Part shown: positions 7,843 through 13,736 of the stretch, piece after piece
Layout: each line of letters starts with the position of its first letter
Numbering within the stretch: position 1 is the stretch's first letter
Assembly: GCA_021820785.1 (NCBI GenBank)
Contig: JAKADE010000034.1
Span: 1 to 13,736, forward strand
Source of the DNA: Pseudomonadota bacterium
GTDB lineage: Bacteria > Pseudomonadota > Gammaproteobacteria > Steroidobacterales > Steroidobacteraceae
Direction: 5' to 3'
Length of the DNA stretch: 13,736 nucleotides
The notes under the pieces: model-generated
Databases searched by the model: none
Told to the model about the DNA's origin: nothing
What the model saw: the letters and a program-made list of their open reading frames with translations, nothing else
Made by a program: the position numbers and the translations under genes

Positions 7843-8100
7843 ATGCGCTCGCGCCGTCCACCGGTGTCCGTACGGCTCCCCCGGCCAAGGCGAACGCCAG
7901 GTAGGCAGCCGCTCCTCGCAGCGGAGGCTTGTATTTCGAGCGAAGTTCCAGCACTCGATAAGGCGCTCACTGCGACCTTCTGGGCTGAGAAACTCGAAGA
8001 GCTGGAATACACTCAGGTCAATCAGACGCCGGATCAGATTGCATACTGGAGCGGGAAGTCCGTGTTGACGAAGCGGGGCGGCGAGCCGGCCACCAGCTGA
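7843..8100 (+). CDS. Unrecognised short ORF, divergent from btuB (possible gene or fragment)
   Basis: An ATG at 7843 opens an 85-codon frame ending at 8100; the frame is also open upstream to 7714, but that part overlaps the riboswitch. The first half is arginine- and proline-rich and looks like random high-GC translation. The second half (about 7950-8097) looks like a real soluble protein, with stretches such as FWAEKLEELEYTQVNQT and IAYWSGKSVLTKRGGE and ordinary codon use. GC there is clearly lower than around it. No strong ribosome site is visible (GAG six bases upstream). It might be a small gene or the C-terminal remnant of a broken one. I do not recognise the family. Confidence 0.25.
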   Translation: MRSRRPPVSVRLPRPRRTPGRQPLLAAEACISSEVPALDKALTATFWAEKLEELEYTQVNQTPDQIAYWSGKSVLTKRGGEPATS

Positions 8101-8226
8101 TCGCCGAGTGCCCTGCGACCACTCCTTTGTGTCCCGACCCCACGCGCACTGGAGTTGCGATCACCGGACATGGAACCAGCATGACAGACGCCTGCAGATG
8201 CACCGGCGCTTCCGATATCTATGCCG

Positions 8227-8571
8227 TCAGCGATTGCACCGATCAGACCCTCCACGACTCATGTGCGTCGCCACCGCAGCCGACGTTCTCGCCGCGATCA
8301 ACATGAACGGCGGAAGCGCAGCGCACGACCTCAGCGCCGGACTGGCGGTGATGTTCCTCGCCCCGCAGGCTTCCCCACCGTGCGTTGCAGAGAGCGGCTG
8401 GTGTACCACCGCGGCTTCAGGACCCGGAGCGTCGTGCTGGCGCTCGAGAATGTGTCTCATGGACTCGTGAATTTGGAGTGCCGCGGCTTCATCAAGAGGG
8501 CTGCCGCGGCCGGCCCCCATGGGGGCGCTCGGGCTCAAGGCGTGCGAAGAGCGGCCAAATGGGTGTGCCAT
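8227..8571 (-). CDS. Doubtful ORF behind an FNR-type promoter
   Basis: A 114-codon minus-strand frame starting with ATG 8571 (MAHPFGRSSHAL) and ending at 8227. Its middle (LDEAAALQIHESMRHILERQ) could form a helix, but the rest is low-information alanine, arginine and proline translation and I recognise no family. There is no convincing ribosome binding site. What raises it above a random ORF is the promoter: an FNR box centred 42 bases upstream of the ATG and a TACAGT -10-like hexamer at 8584-8579, placing the transcript start at or next to the ATG. It may be a leaderless gene, a broken remnant of an FNR-controlled gene, or nothing. Confidence 0.2.
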   Translation of the reverse strand: MAHPFGRSSHALSPSAPMGAGRGSPLDEAAALQIHESMRHILERQHDAPGPEAAVVHQPLSATHGGEACGARNITASPALRSCAALPPFMLIAARTSAAVATHMSRGGSDRCNR

Positions 8572-8578
8572 GCTGCGC

Positions 8579-8620
8579 ACTGTAGCGCTCGTCGCCCGCG
8601 CAGGTTTTGATCGCGATCAA
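8579..8620 (-). promoter_or_regulatory. Perfect FNR/Anr box with class II promoter spacing
   Basis: TTGAT-CGCG-ATCAA at 8607-8620 matches the FNR/Anr consensus TTGAT-N4-ATCAA with no mismatch. On the minus strand a TACAGT hexamer (8584-8579, four of six to TATAAT) sits so that the box centre is at about -41.5 relative to a start near 8572, the standard class II activator geometry. No comparable -10 appears in the plus direction. It suggests oxygen-responsive control of whatever is transcribed leftward from here. The site is symmetric and could arise by chance at a low rate. Confidence 0.5.
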
Positions 8621-8664
8621 TCCGCGCGATCAGCGGCATGACGAGCACGTTCCTGCGATCTTCC

Positions 8665-9000
8665 TCAATGCGGACCGAGCCCGACCTCGGCTGGACCTTC
8701 CTCTGGACCTCGACGCTGTTTGAGCCCGCCGGCCGCACCGGCCGGTTGCGCCCGCGTAGGAGCGGTGTCTGCGCCGCACCGGGAAACCGAGCACATGGCC
8801 ACCAATAGCCGATGAAACGCCGCGATCGAATGAGATCGGCCCGCAAGGCGAGCGTCGAACAATGCGGCCGAGCGACCGGTGGTGTGATATCCGGGCAGTG
8901 GCTCGCACTCCAGAAGCAGGACGGAGGATCATCCCGCGAGGCGGGCCGCAAACGAGGCCCCCGCGATCCCGGCTCCAATCACGACGAAATCGAATTTCAG
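8665..9000 (-). pseudogene. Remnant of an FAD-dependent (DAO-type) oxidoreductase gene
   Basis: In one minus-strand frame, FDFVVIGAGIAGASFAARL (dinucleotide-binding GxGxxG fold) is followed by an in-frame TGA at 8931-8929. The same frame then resumes with SSVLLLECEPLPGYHTTGR and SAALF, the expected next block of glycine/D-amino-acid oxidase-like proteins. A single CGA-to-TGA change would explain the stop. No ATG or well-placed start precedes the first block; the nearest codon is CTG at 9000. After SAALF similarity fades, and blocks such as TPLLRGR in another frame suggest frameshifts as well. Family members are about 350-400 residues, so most of the gene is lost. It lies downstream of fabB in the same direction. 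Confidence 0.65.
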
Positions 9001-9213
9001 CGTGACGAGTGTGACGCTATGTCTTCGTACCACGTGCCCCGCAGACGATGGCCGTGTCGATGCGAAGTTCGCATCGATCCCATTCTGCCTGCGCGCCTCG
9101 AGGGGCGCCACCTGCGGGCTGCTCAAGGCGCAGCGCCTCCCCGTCCCCTTGCGCAGGCTCCGCTCACCACCGCCACGGAGACCTGCCCGGCAGACACCCG
9201 GCTGCGGGCTGGT

Positions 9214-9239
9214 GTGCACCGCGTGTTTCTGCGGTGTAC
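9214..9239 (-). terminator. Hairpin just past the fabB stop
   Basis: GTGCACCGC (9214-9222) and GCGGTGTAC (9231-9239) form a nine-pair stem with one G-U pair around an eight-base loop, eight bases beyond the fabB stop on the minus strand. No U-run follows, so it may be a Rho-type or 3'-end-stabilising hairpin rather than a true intrinsic terminator. Confidence 0.35.
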
Positions 9240-9246
9240 CGGCCGG

Positions 9247-10455
9247 TCAAATTTTCTGGAACACCAGGGTCGCATTGGCCCCCCCGAAGCCGAAGCTGTT
9301 GGACATCACAGTCCGCACCTCGACCTCGCGCATCCGCCGCAGAATCGGGAATCCCACCGCCGCCGAGTCGAGCTGATCGATATTCGCGGATGCGACCAGA
9401 AATGCGCCTTTCAGCATCAGCAGGGCGTAGATGGCCTCGTGCACGCCCGCCGCACCAAGCGAATGACCCGATAGCGGCTTGGTCGAGGACAGCGGTGGAA
9501 TACTCTCGCCGAAGACCTCTCGCAACGCATTGAGCTCGACGATGTCGCCGAGGACAGTCGAGGTCCCATGCGTATTGACGTAGTCGATAGGCCCCTCGAC
9601 GGTACCCAGTGCCTGGCGCATGCACCGGACCGCGCCCTCCCCGGAGGGTGCCACCATGTCGGCGCCGTCGGCCGTGGCGCCATAGCCCACCAGCTCGGCG
9701 TAAATCCGTGCGCCGCGCGCTCGTGCGCGCTCGATTTCCTCCAGCACGAGAATACCAGCGCCGCCGGCGATGACGAAGCCGTCGCGCGTGGCGTCATACG
9801 TACGCGATGCTCGAGCGGGCGTGGCGTTGTACGCCGAGGACAGCGCACCCATCCCGTCGAACAACGCCGCGAGCGTCCAGTGCACCTCGTCGCCACCCCC
9901 GGCGAAAACGACATCGTGCTTGCCGAGCTGAATCTGCTCCATGCCGACGCCGATGCAATGCGCACTGGTCGCGCACGCCGAACTCACCGAGAAGCTGAGC
10001 CCCTTGATGCGGTACGAGGTTCCAAGGCAGGCTGCCACGGTGCTGCACATCGCGCGCGGCACACGATAGGGACCGACCCGACGAATGCCCCGGCTGCGCA
10101 GCACGTCGGCGGCCTCGACCTGGTTGGCCGAGGAGCCGCCGCCGGAGCCGGCGATCAGCCCGGTGCGTGGATGAGAAACCTCGGATGGCGCAAGCCCGCT
10201 GTCGATGATCGCTCGCGCCATGGCCACATGGCCGTAGGCCGCGGCGTCGCCCATGAAGCGCCGATCCTTGCGATCGATCAGCGCATCGAGGTCGATCTGC
10301 GGCACGCCCGCGATTTGGCTGCGCAGACCGAATCTCTCAAAATCCGCTACCGGCTGGATGCCGCAGCGGCCGTGGATCAGTGAGTCCGTCACGGTCTCGA
10401 GGTCGCTGCCGAGGCAGGAAACGATCCCCATTCCGGTCACGACGACACGCCTCAT
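9247..10455 (-). CDS. fabB: 3-oxoacyl-[acyl-carrier-protein] synthase I
   Basis: FabB condenses malonyl-ACP with acyl-ACP and is required to elongate the cis-unsaturated intermediates produced by FabA. The 402-residue product carries the Cys-His-His triad of the family: C161 in [15 protein letters not shown]296 in [11 protein letters not shown] and H331 in SGHSLGAAG. These positions are two residues from E. coli FabB C163/H298/H333. The start [16 protein letters not shown] and the end [13 protein letters not shown] are typical. The ATG at 10455 overlaps the fabA stop as ATGA, so the two are coupled. FabF paralogues share the fold, but linkage to fabA and the alignment of triad positions favour FabB. 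Confidence 0.95.
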   Translation of the reverse strand: MRRVVVTGMGIVSCLGSDLETVTDSLIHGRCGIQPVADFERFGLRSQIAGVPQIDLDALIDRKDRRFMGDAAAYGHVAMARAIIDSGLAPSEVSHPRTGLIAGSGGGSSANQVEAADVLRSRGIRRVGPYRVPRAMCSTVAACLGTSYRIKGLSFSVSSACATSAHCIGVGMEQIQLGKHDVVFAGGGDEVHWTLAALFDGMGALSSAYNATPARASRTYDATRDGFVIAGGAGILVLEEIERARARGARIYAELVGYGATADGADMVAPSGEGAVRCMRQALGTVEGPIDYVNTHGTSTVLGDIVELNALREVFGESIPPLSSTKPLSGHSLGAAGVHEAIYALLMLKGAFLVASANIDQLDSAAVGFPILRRMREVEVRTVMSNSFGFGGANATLVFQKI

Positions 10456-10982
10456 GTGCCGGCCCGCCCGCCCAAGCCGTCCGTCGAGGTGAACAACCCC
10501 ACCCTGAGGCCCTTCGCGGTGTAGATGCGGCGGCCATCGACTCTGAGCTCACCGTCAGCCACCGCCATCACGAGACTACGGACCATCACCCGCTTGATAT
10601 CCACGTGATAACTGACCTGCTTGGAACTCGGCAGCACCTCCCCCGTGAAGCGCACCTCATCGACACCGAGCGCGCGGCCCCGGCCATGATGGCCGTCCCA
10701 GGCGAGAAAGAAGCCGACGAGCTGCCACAGCGCATCCAGCCCAAGGCATCCGGGCATCACCGGATCACCGGGGAAATGGCACTCGAAGAACCACAGATCG
10801 GGGCGAATGTCGAGCTCCGCATCGATCTCACCTTTGCCGTACGCCCCGCCCTCGCTGGCGACATGATTGATGCGGTCGAGCATCAACATATGCCCGGTGG
10901 GCAACCTGGAGCCGAAGCCCTCGAATACGACGCCGCCGTCGAGCTCGGACAAATGATCAAAATGATGGCGGACCGAATTCAC
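10452..10982 (-). CDS. fabA: 3-hydroxydecanoyl-[acyl-carrier-protein] dehydratase/isomerase
   Basis: FabA dehydrates 3-hydroxydecanoyl-ACP and isomerises the trans-2 product to cis-3-decenoyl-ACP, the branch point of oxygen-independent unsaturated fatty acid synthesis. The 176-residue length is typical. The active site segment [20 protein letters not shown] gives H69 and D83, in register with E. coli H70/D84. The GTG start at 10982 is set by a strong AAGGAG seven bases upstream and by the expected N-terminus ([11 protein letters not shown], then [13 protein letters not shown]). It is followed by fabB with an ATGA overlap. The protein is cytoplasmic. A 14-base palindrome lies about 65 bases upstream and may bear on regulation. 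Confidence 0.96.
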   Translation of the reverse strand: MNSVRHHFDHLSELDGGVVFEGFGSRLPTGHMLMLDRINHVASEGGAYGKGEIDAELDIRPDLWFFECHFPGDPVMPGCLGLDALWQLVGFFLAWDGHHGRGRALGVDEVRFTGEVLPSSKQVSYHVDIKRVMVRSLVMAVADGELRVDGRRIYTAKGLRVGLFTSTDGLGGRAGT

Positions 10983-11404
10983 CGAGGCTCTCCTTCGTTT
11001 GCACCACAGGGCCGGCGATTAGATACCACTTCGGCACGCCCGAAATTGACGCTCGTCAAGGTGATTGGCAGGCCACCGAAAAACCCGACGATTCAAGCAA
11101 TTTGCGCAATCGTTGAGGCATAACCGAAGCTCTCCAATGCGAGGCCCGGTTTTCAATCGAGAAGGGGTCTTCAGCTACGTCACGCCCAGCGCGAGTGCCA
11201 ACCAAGCTGCCCCCGAAGTACGCTTTATCGACTTCCCGCATGACTCAAGAGTTGAGGTTTTGGCACTGATCCGTGCGGCGCTTGGATCAGCCCACCGGAC
11301 TTCCTCCCCGCCGACTGATTTCCCCGAAAACGGCCCCTGATCCTAATCTGCGGGCGACGTACGCGAAGCGATGTTTCCGACTGAGCCGAGCAACGCGGCG
11401 ATGC
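10983..11404. other. fabA upstream region (no supported gene)
   Basis: This 420-base stretch holds the fabA ribosome site, a palindrome at 11046-11059 and an inverted repeat CTGATCC (11266-11272) / GGATCAG (11284-11290) around an 11-base loop. A 61-codon minus-strand frame (11056-11241, start MREVDKAYFGGSL) and a 91-codon plus-strand frame (TTG start at 11065) are open, but neither has a ribosome site or a recognisable family. GC in the middle part is lower than in the neighbouring genes. The fabA promoter is presumably here, but no convincing -35/-10 pair stands out. Confidence 0.5.
11046..11059. promoter_or_regulatory. Palindromic operator-like site upstream of fabA
   Basis: TTGACG-CT-CGTCAA is a perfect 14-base inverted repeat about 64 bases before the fabA GTG. 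It does not match the FabR or FadR consensus sequences I know, nor the PsrA-type GAAAC-N4-GTTTC. On the minus strand its first half reads TTGACG, also a -35-like hexamer, so a bound protein could compete with RNA polymerase. No good -10 is spaced from it, so the promoter reading is weak. The symmetry is seen; the operator role is inferred. Confidence 0.4.
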
Positions 11405-11731
11405 TCATCGCGAACGGCGATCCTTCCAATTGCGCGAGGCTTTGATCTCCTCGCTGAGCTTGCGCAGGTCATCCAGCGAGCGTCTCTTGGGACCCGATGG
11501 ATCGGATTGCCTAGGGACCGTTCGATTGTAGGGATCATGGTTTGGCCCGCCGTCCGGCACCTGCTCATCCTCGCAGCCCAAGTCCGCCCCAATCCTTTTG
11601 AGCTTCTGGGTATCGATCTCACCGTCCAAGCCGTCGGTCTCGCCGTGCCAGTCCCAGCTCGCATTTCCTCGATCATCGAACACCACCCGACCGGATGGCT
11701 TGCCTCGTTTGCGGGGTTTGTGGGTGCTCAT
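11405..11731 (-). CDS. Conserved hypothetical protein (108 aa)
   Basis: A small, very hydrophilic cytoplasmic protein with no signal peptide or membrane segment. It starts MSTHKPRKRGKPSGRVVFDD with a GRVVFDDRGNASWDW block near residues 13-28. It has a DPYNR motif at about 66-70 and ends with a charged helix (SLDDLRKLSEEIKASR). I recall this layout (R-V-V-x-D-D-R-G-N-A-x-W-x-W, then a PYN motif and a lysine/arginine-rich tail) from uncharacterised proteins of beta- and gammaproteobacteria; no function is known to me. AGAGG nine bases upstream of ATG 11731 supports the start. It stands alone between fabA and the cyclic-di-GMP gene, in the same direction as both. Confidence 0.75.
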   Translation of the reverse strand: MSTHKPRKRGKPSGRVVFDDRGNASWDWHGETDGLDGEIDTQKLKRIGADLGCEDEQVPDGGPNHDPYNRTVPRQSDPSGPKRRSLDDLRKLSEEIKASRNWKDRRSR

Positions 11732-12023
11732 GCCAACACGCCTCTGTGATCAGATGACTACGGTTCGTGGCTCAACGGCGCATTAATTGACAGAATGCAT
11801 GAACGACTCGATCCGACCGGTCTCGACTGTCTCTGCGGGCCGAAGTCCGAAGACTCTCGCTGCACACGGGTCATGGGTCTTTCCCCTTCCGCGATTCGCT
11901 GTGCCTGGGTTCCTGGTGTGGGTCGCTCCGATGTTCCGCCCTTCGTCCCGGATCCTCCTGATTCCCCCGAGGCATTTGCCGCCTTCCGAGTGAGGCGAAG
12001 GGTTTGTGGATCTCGCATGGGGG
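11732..12023. other. Intergenic region, no gene supported
   Basis: The region carries the 5' side of the hypothetical gene, including its ribosome site, an AT-rich patch (ATTAATTGACAG with a nearby ATGCAT, 11783-11804) that may hold its promoter, and a small hairpin CGCCT (11980-11984) / AGGCG (11993-11997) past the cyclic-di-GMP gene's stop. No U-run follows that hairpin. Open frames here are short and unsupported. Confidence 0.4.
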
Positions 12024-13736
12024 CTAAATCTCGCGCCTCAACACCGCGCTCCTCTGCGACTCGCGCGCGCTCAACTCGTTCAGCACCTCTTGGAATGCGC
12101 GCGGCTTTTCCACGCCGTACCCTTGCGCGTACTGCACGCCGAGCGCGCGCAATCGCTCGATGATCCTGATGTTCTCGGCGTACTCCGCAACTGTTCCGAT
12201 TCCGAGATCCTGGGCGAGACTCACGATCGCGCGTACCATGGCAACCGACTGGGGGTTGGTGAGAAGGTCGGTGACGAAGCTACCATCGATCTTGATGTGA
12301 TCGACGGGCAGGTTCGTGAGATTTTTCAGGGAATTGGTCCCCGTGCCAAAGTCATCGAGCGCGAAACGGCAGCCCATGGCTCGCAGTTCGCGCACGAACG
12401 TCAGGGCCTTGGTGAGATTCAGCACCGCAATGGTCTCGGTGATCTCAAAGGTGATCAACGAGGGGGCGATTCGCGAGCCGCGAATCAGTCGCTCGACGCG
12501 CTCGAGAAAGGTCGCGTCCGTCAGAGAAGGCCCCGTGATGTTGATCGATAACGAGGTGCTTGCCGCGAGCAGCGCCGAGCGGTGCGGCGCCGCCGCGGCA
12601 AGGGCGTGCTCGACGACCCACAAGTCGAGCGCCGGGGCGAGTTGGCCGCGGTGCGCGGCGGAGAGAAGATCCGCGGGCGCGTGATCCGCATCCCCGGCGC
12701 GCAGCAGCAGCTCGAAGCCCTCCGGATCCCCCCGGCCCTGCAGCGGCATGATCCGCTGCGCAACGAGCGTGAACGCGTCATTGTGGAGCGCTTCCCGGAG
12801 ACTAATCACGGCGATCACGTCGGAGCGGCGGCGGATCATCGAGTCGTCATCGTCCTGATAGATCTCGACGCGCCCCCGCCCGTGGTCCTTGGCGGCGCGA
12901 CAGGCGAGCTGAGCGAGTGCGAGCGCGCTCGGGAACTCGCGGGGGTCGTTAAAGCAGGCGATGCCGCAACTCAAGGACACCGGCTCGTCGCCTGCCGCGG
13001 GGAGCTCGAGCGGCAGCCGTGCCGCGGCGCGCTGGAGCACTCGGGCCAGGTCGGCCGCGGCCCCGGCGTCCACGTTCGGCAGCGCGAGTGCAAATTTGTC
13101 GCTCGAGATGTGTGCCGCCACGGCGTCGGCCGGCAGATGCGGCCCCGCGAGAAGCTGAGCCACACGAACCATGAGGGCGTCTCCGGCATCGAAGCCCTTG
13201 GTGTCATTGACGATGCCCAACCGGTCGATGCCGAGGAAGATGACACTGTGCGGGCCTCGCAGTCTCGCCCGTTCCCAGGAGAGCACCTGGCTGTGCGCGC
13301 TCGAGCGGGTACGCAGGCCGGTCAGGGCATCGAAGTCCGCCTCGAGCCAAGAGGCGATGTAACGGCTCAGATGCTTGGCCAGCGACAGATGTCTGCGGGT
13401 GAATTCGGGCGCATCCGCCGGACGCAGCAGCATCAGTGCACCCGCGGGGCGGCTTGCGTGACTGTGGACGGGCACGGCAAGCACCCGCACGGCCACCGCC
13501 GCGCCCCGGGCCGCAGCACCCCTATTCCAGGCCGTCGTCTTATTGACCACCAGGGGTCGATGCTTGTTTTGAACCCAGCTGAGGACCGGGGCGGCGAGAT
13601 GACGGAGCGCATCCTCGGCGCCATCGGCGGCCTCAGCGGTGCGGACAATCCGCAGCGGCCCCTGCGGCACCACGAGCGCGCCCAACGCGCAGTCCAGATG
13701 CGCCACCGAGGCGCCCACCAACTCCGCCAGTCGCTC
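12024..13736 (-). CDS. GAF-GGDEF-EAL protein, probable cyclic-di-GMP phosphodiesterase, N-terminus cut by window edge
   Basis: The frame enters from the right edge (E-R-L-A-E-L-V-G-A-S at 13736-13707), so the TTG at 13721 is not the true start. About 570 residues are visible. First comes a GAF-like sensor domain (roughly the first 125 residues), then a GGDEF domain opening with FDALTGLRTR. Its signature reads SSDKF (13106-13092) instead of GGDEF, so cyclase activity is unlikely. The EAL domain follows, with EAL itself as ELL (GFELLLR). The catalytic set is kept: N in SINIT, E in FEITET, DDFGTG, K in HIKIDGSF, E in AEYAEN and Q in AQGYG. It therefore probably hydrolyses cyclic-di-GMP, with GAF and degenerate GGDEF as regulators. 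The signal sensed is unknown. Confidence 0.9.
   Translation of the reverse strand, partial: ERLAELVGASVAHLDCALGALVVPQGPLRIVRTAEAADGAEDALRHLAAPVLSWVQNKHRPLVVNKTTAWNRGAAARGAAVAVRVLAVPVHSHASRPAGALMLLRPADAPEFTRRHLSLAKHLSRYIASWLEADFDALTGLRTRSSAHSQVLSWERARLRGPHSVIFLGIDRLGIVNDTKGFDAGDALMVRVAQLLAGPHLPADAVAAHISSDKFALALPNVDAGAAADLARVLQRAAARLPLELPAAGDEPVSLSCGIACFNDPREFPSALALAQLACRAAKDHGRGRVEIYQDDDDSMIRRRSDVIAVISLREALHNDAFTLVAQRIMPLQGRGDPEGFELLLRAGDADHAPADLLSAAHRGQLAPALDLWVVEHALAAAAPHRSALLAASTSLSINITGPSLTDATFLERVERLIRGSRIAPSLITFEITETIAVLNLTKALTFVRELRAMGCRFALDDFGTGTNSLKNLTNLPVDHIKIDGSFVTDLLTNPQSVAMVRAIVSLAQDLGIGTVAEYAENIRIIERLRALGVQYAQGYGVEKPRAFQEVLNELSARESQRSAVLRREI

Larger units (their letters stand above)
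7807..9246. other. Gene-poor, partly decayed interval between btuB leader and fabB
   Basis: About 1.4 kb without a confident intact gene. From left to right it holds the btuB upstream region, a short protein-like plus-strand ORF to 8100, a doubtful minus-strand ORF (8227-8571), a 14-base GC palindrome at 8513-8526, an FNR-type box at 8607-8620, a GC hairpin at 8729-8745, the remains of an FAD oxidoreductase gene (about 8665-9000), a ten-base inverted repeat at 9057-9077, and a nine-base-pair hairpin at 9214-9239 just past the fabB stop. Many frames are open only because the DNA is GC-rich. I see no transposase, tRNA or CRISPR here. Confidence 0.6.

Noticed and set aside
8513..8526. Perfect palindrome GCCCCCATGGGGGC
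   Set aside because: Simple GC-run symmetry in a GC-rich region, without promoter or gene-end context to suggest a role.
8535..8978. 147-codon minus-strand ORF
   Set aside because: It overlaps the oxidoreductase remnant in another frame. Only short pieces such as TPLLRGR may be remnants of the same gene, so it is not an independent gene.
8812..9474. 220-codon plus-strand ORF
   Set aside because: It crosses the antisense of both the oxidoreductase remnant and the fabB 3' end, with no recognisable domain.
9568..10383. 271-codon plus-strand ORF opposite fabB
   Set aside because: It is a shadow of fabB caused by GC-rich third positions; its product is histidine- and arginine-rich without motifs.
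10380..11123. 247-codon plus-strand ORF opposite fabA
   Set aside because: It is antisense to fabA, whose start, ribosome site and active site are all clear.
11056..11241. 61-codon minus-strand ORF upstream of fabA
   Set aside because: No ribosome site, codon use unlike neighbours, and the stop falls inside the fabA-upstream palindrome; no family recognised.
1..13736. CRISPR arrays, tRNA or rRNA genes, insertion sequences, prophage genes
   Set aside because: I looked for regularly spaced direct repeats, tRNA-like T-loop words and transposase or integrase motifs, and saw none.

Overview
The window looks like a stretch of a high-GC (about 65%) gammaproteobacterial chromosome. The adjacent fabA-fabB pair, the btuB-type receptor behind a cobalamin riboswitch and the style of the conserved small protein all fit that class. 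A finer placement (Nevskiales, Steroidobacterales or Xanthomonadales-like) is only a guess. Both edges cut through genes.

Region 1 (1-5105, + strand) is the end of a cobalamin (vitamin B12) biosynthesis operon covering nucleotide-loop assembly: cobQ (5' end outside the window), cobU, a possible 49-codon small ORF, cobT, cobS, cobC and a PduX/BluE-like L-threonine kinase. Each gene overlaps the next by one to four bases, which suggests translational coupling. CobQ makes cobyric acid. The kinase feeds the aminopropanol-phosphate arm. CobU activates cobinamide, CobT makes alpha-ribazole phosphate, CobS joins the two halves and CobC removes the phosphate.

Region 2 (5106-7806) holds the convergent B12 uptake gene btuB on the minus strand. 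A perfect 16-bp hairpin separates its 3' side from the cob operon. Its leader contains a clear cobalamin riboswitch (about 7590-7764). Between riboswitch and start codon the leader carries complementary segments that can pair in mutually exclusive ways, one of which hides the start codon. This is the most interesting structure I found.

Region 3 (7807-9246) is gene-poor and partly decayed. It has a short protein-like ORF divergent from btuB, a perfect FNR/Anr box placed correctly for a promoter of a doubtful minus-strand ORF, the wreck of an FAD-dependent oxidoreductase gene with an in-frame stop, and a 10-bp inverted repeat built from the same word as the btuB leader.

Region 4 (9247-10982, minus) is fabA-fabB, the anaerobic-type unsaturated fatty acid branch, with a palindrome upstream. 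Region 5 (10983-13736) has a conserved hypothetical protein and a GAF-GGDEF-EAL cyclic-di-GMP protein, both on the minus strand. The GGDEF site of the latter is degenerate, its EAL residues are intact, and its N-terminus lies beyond the window.
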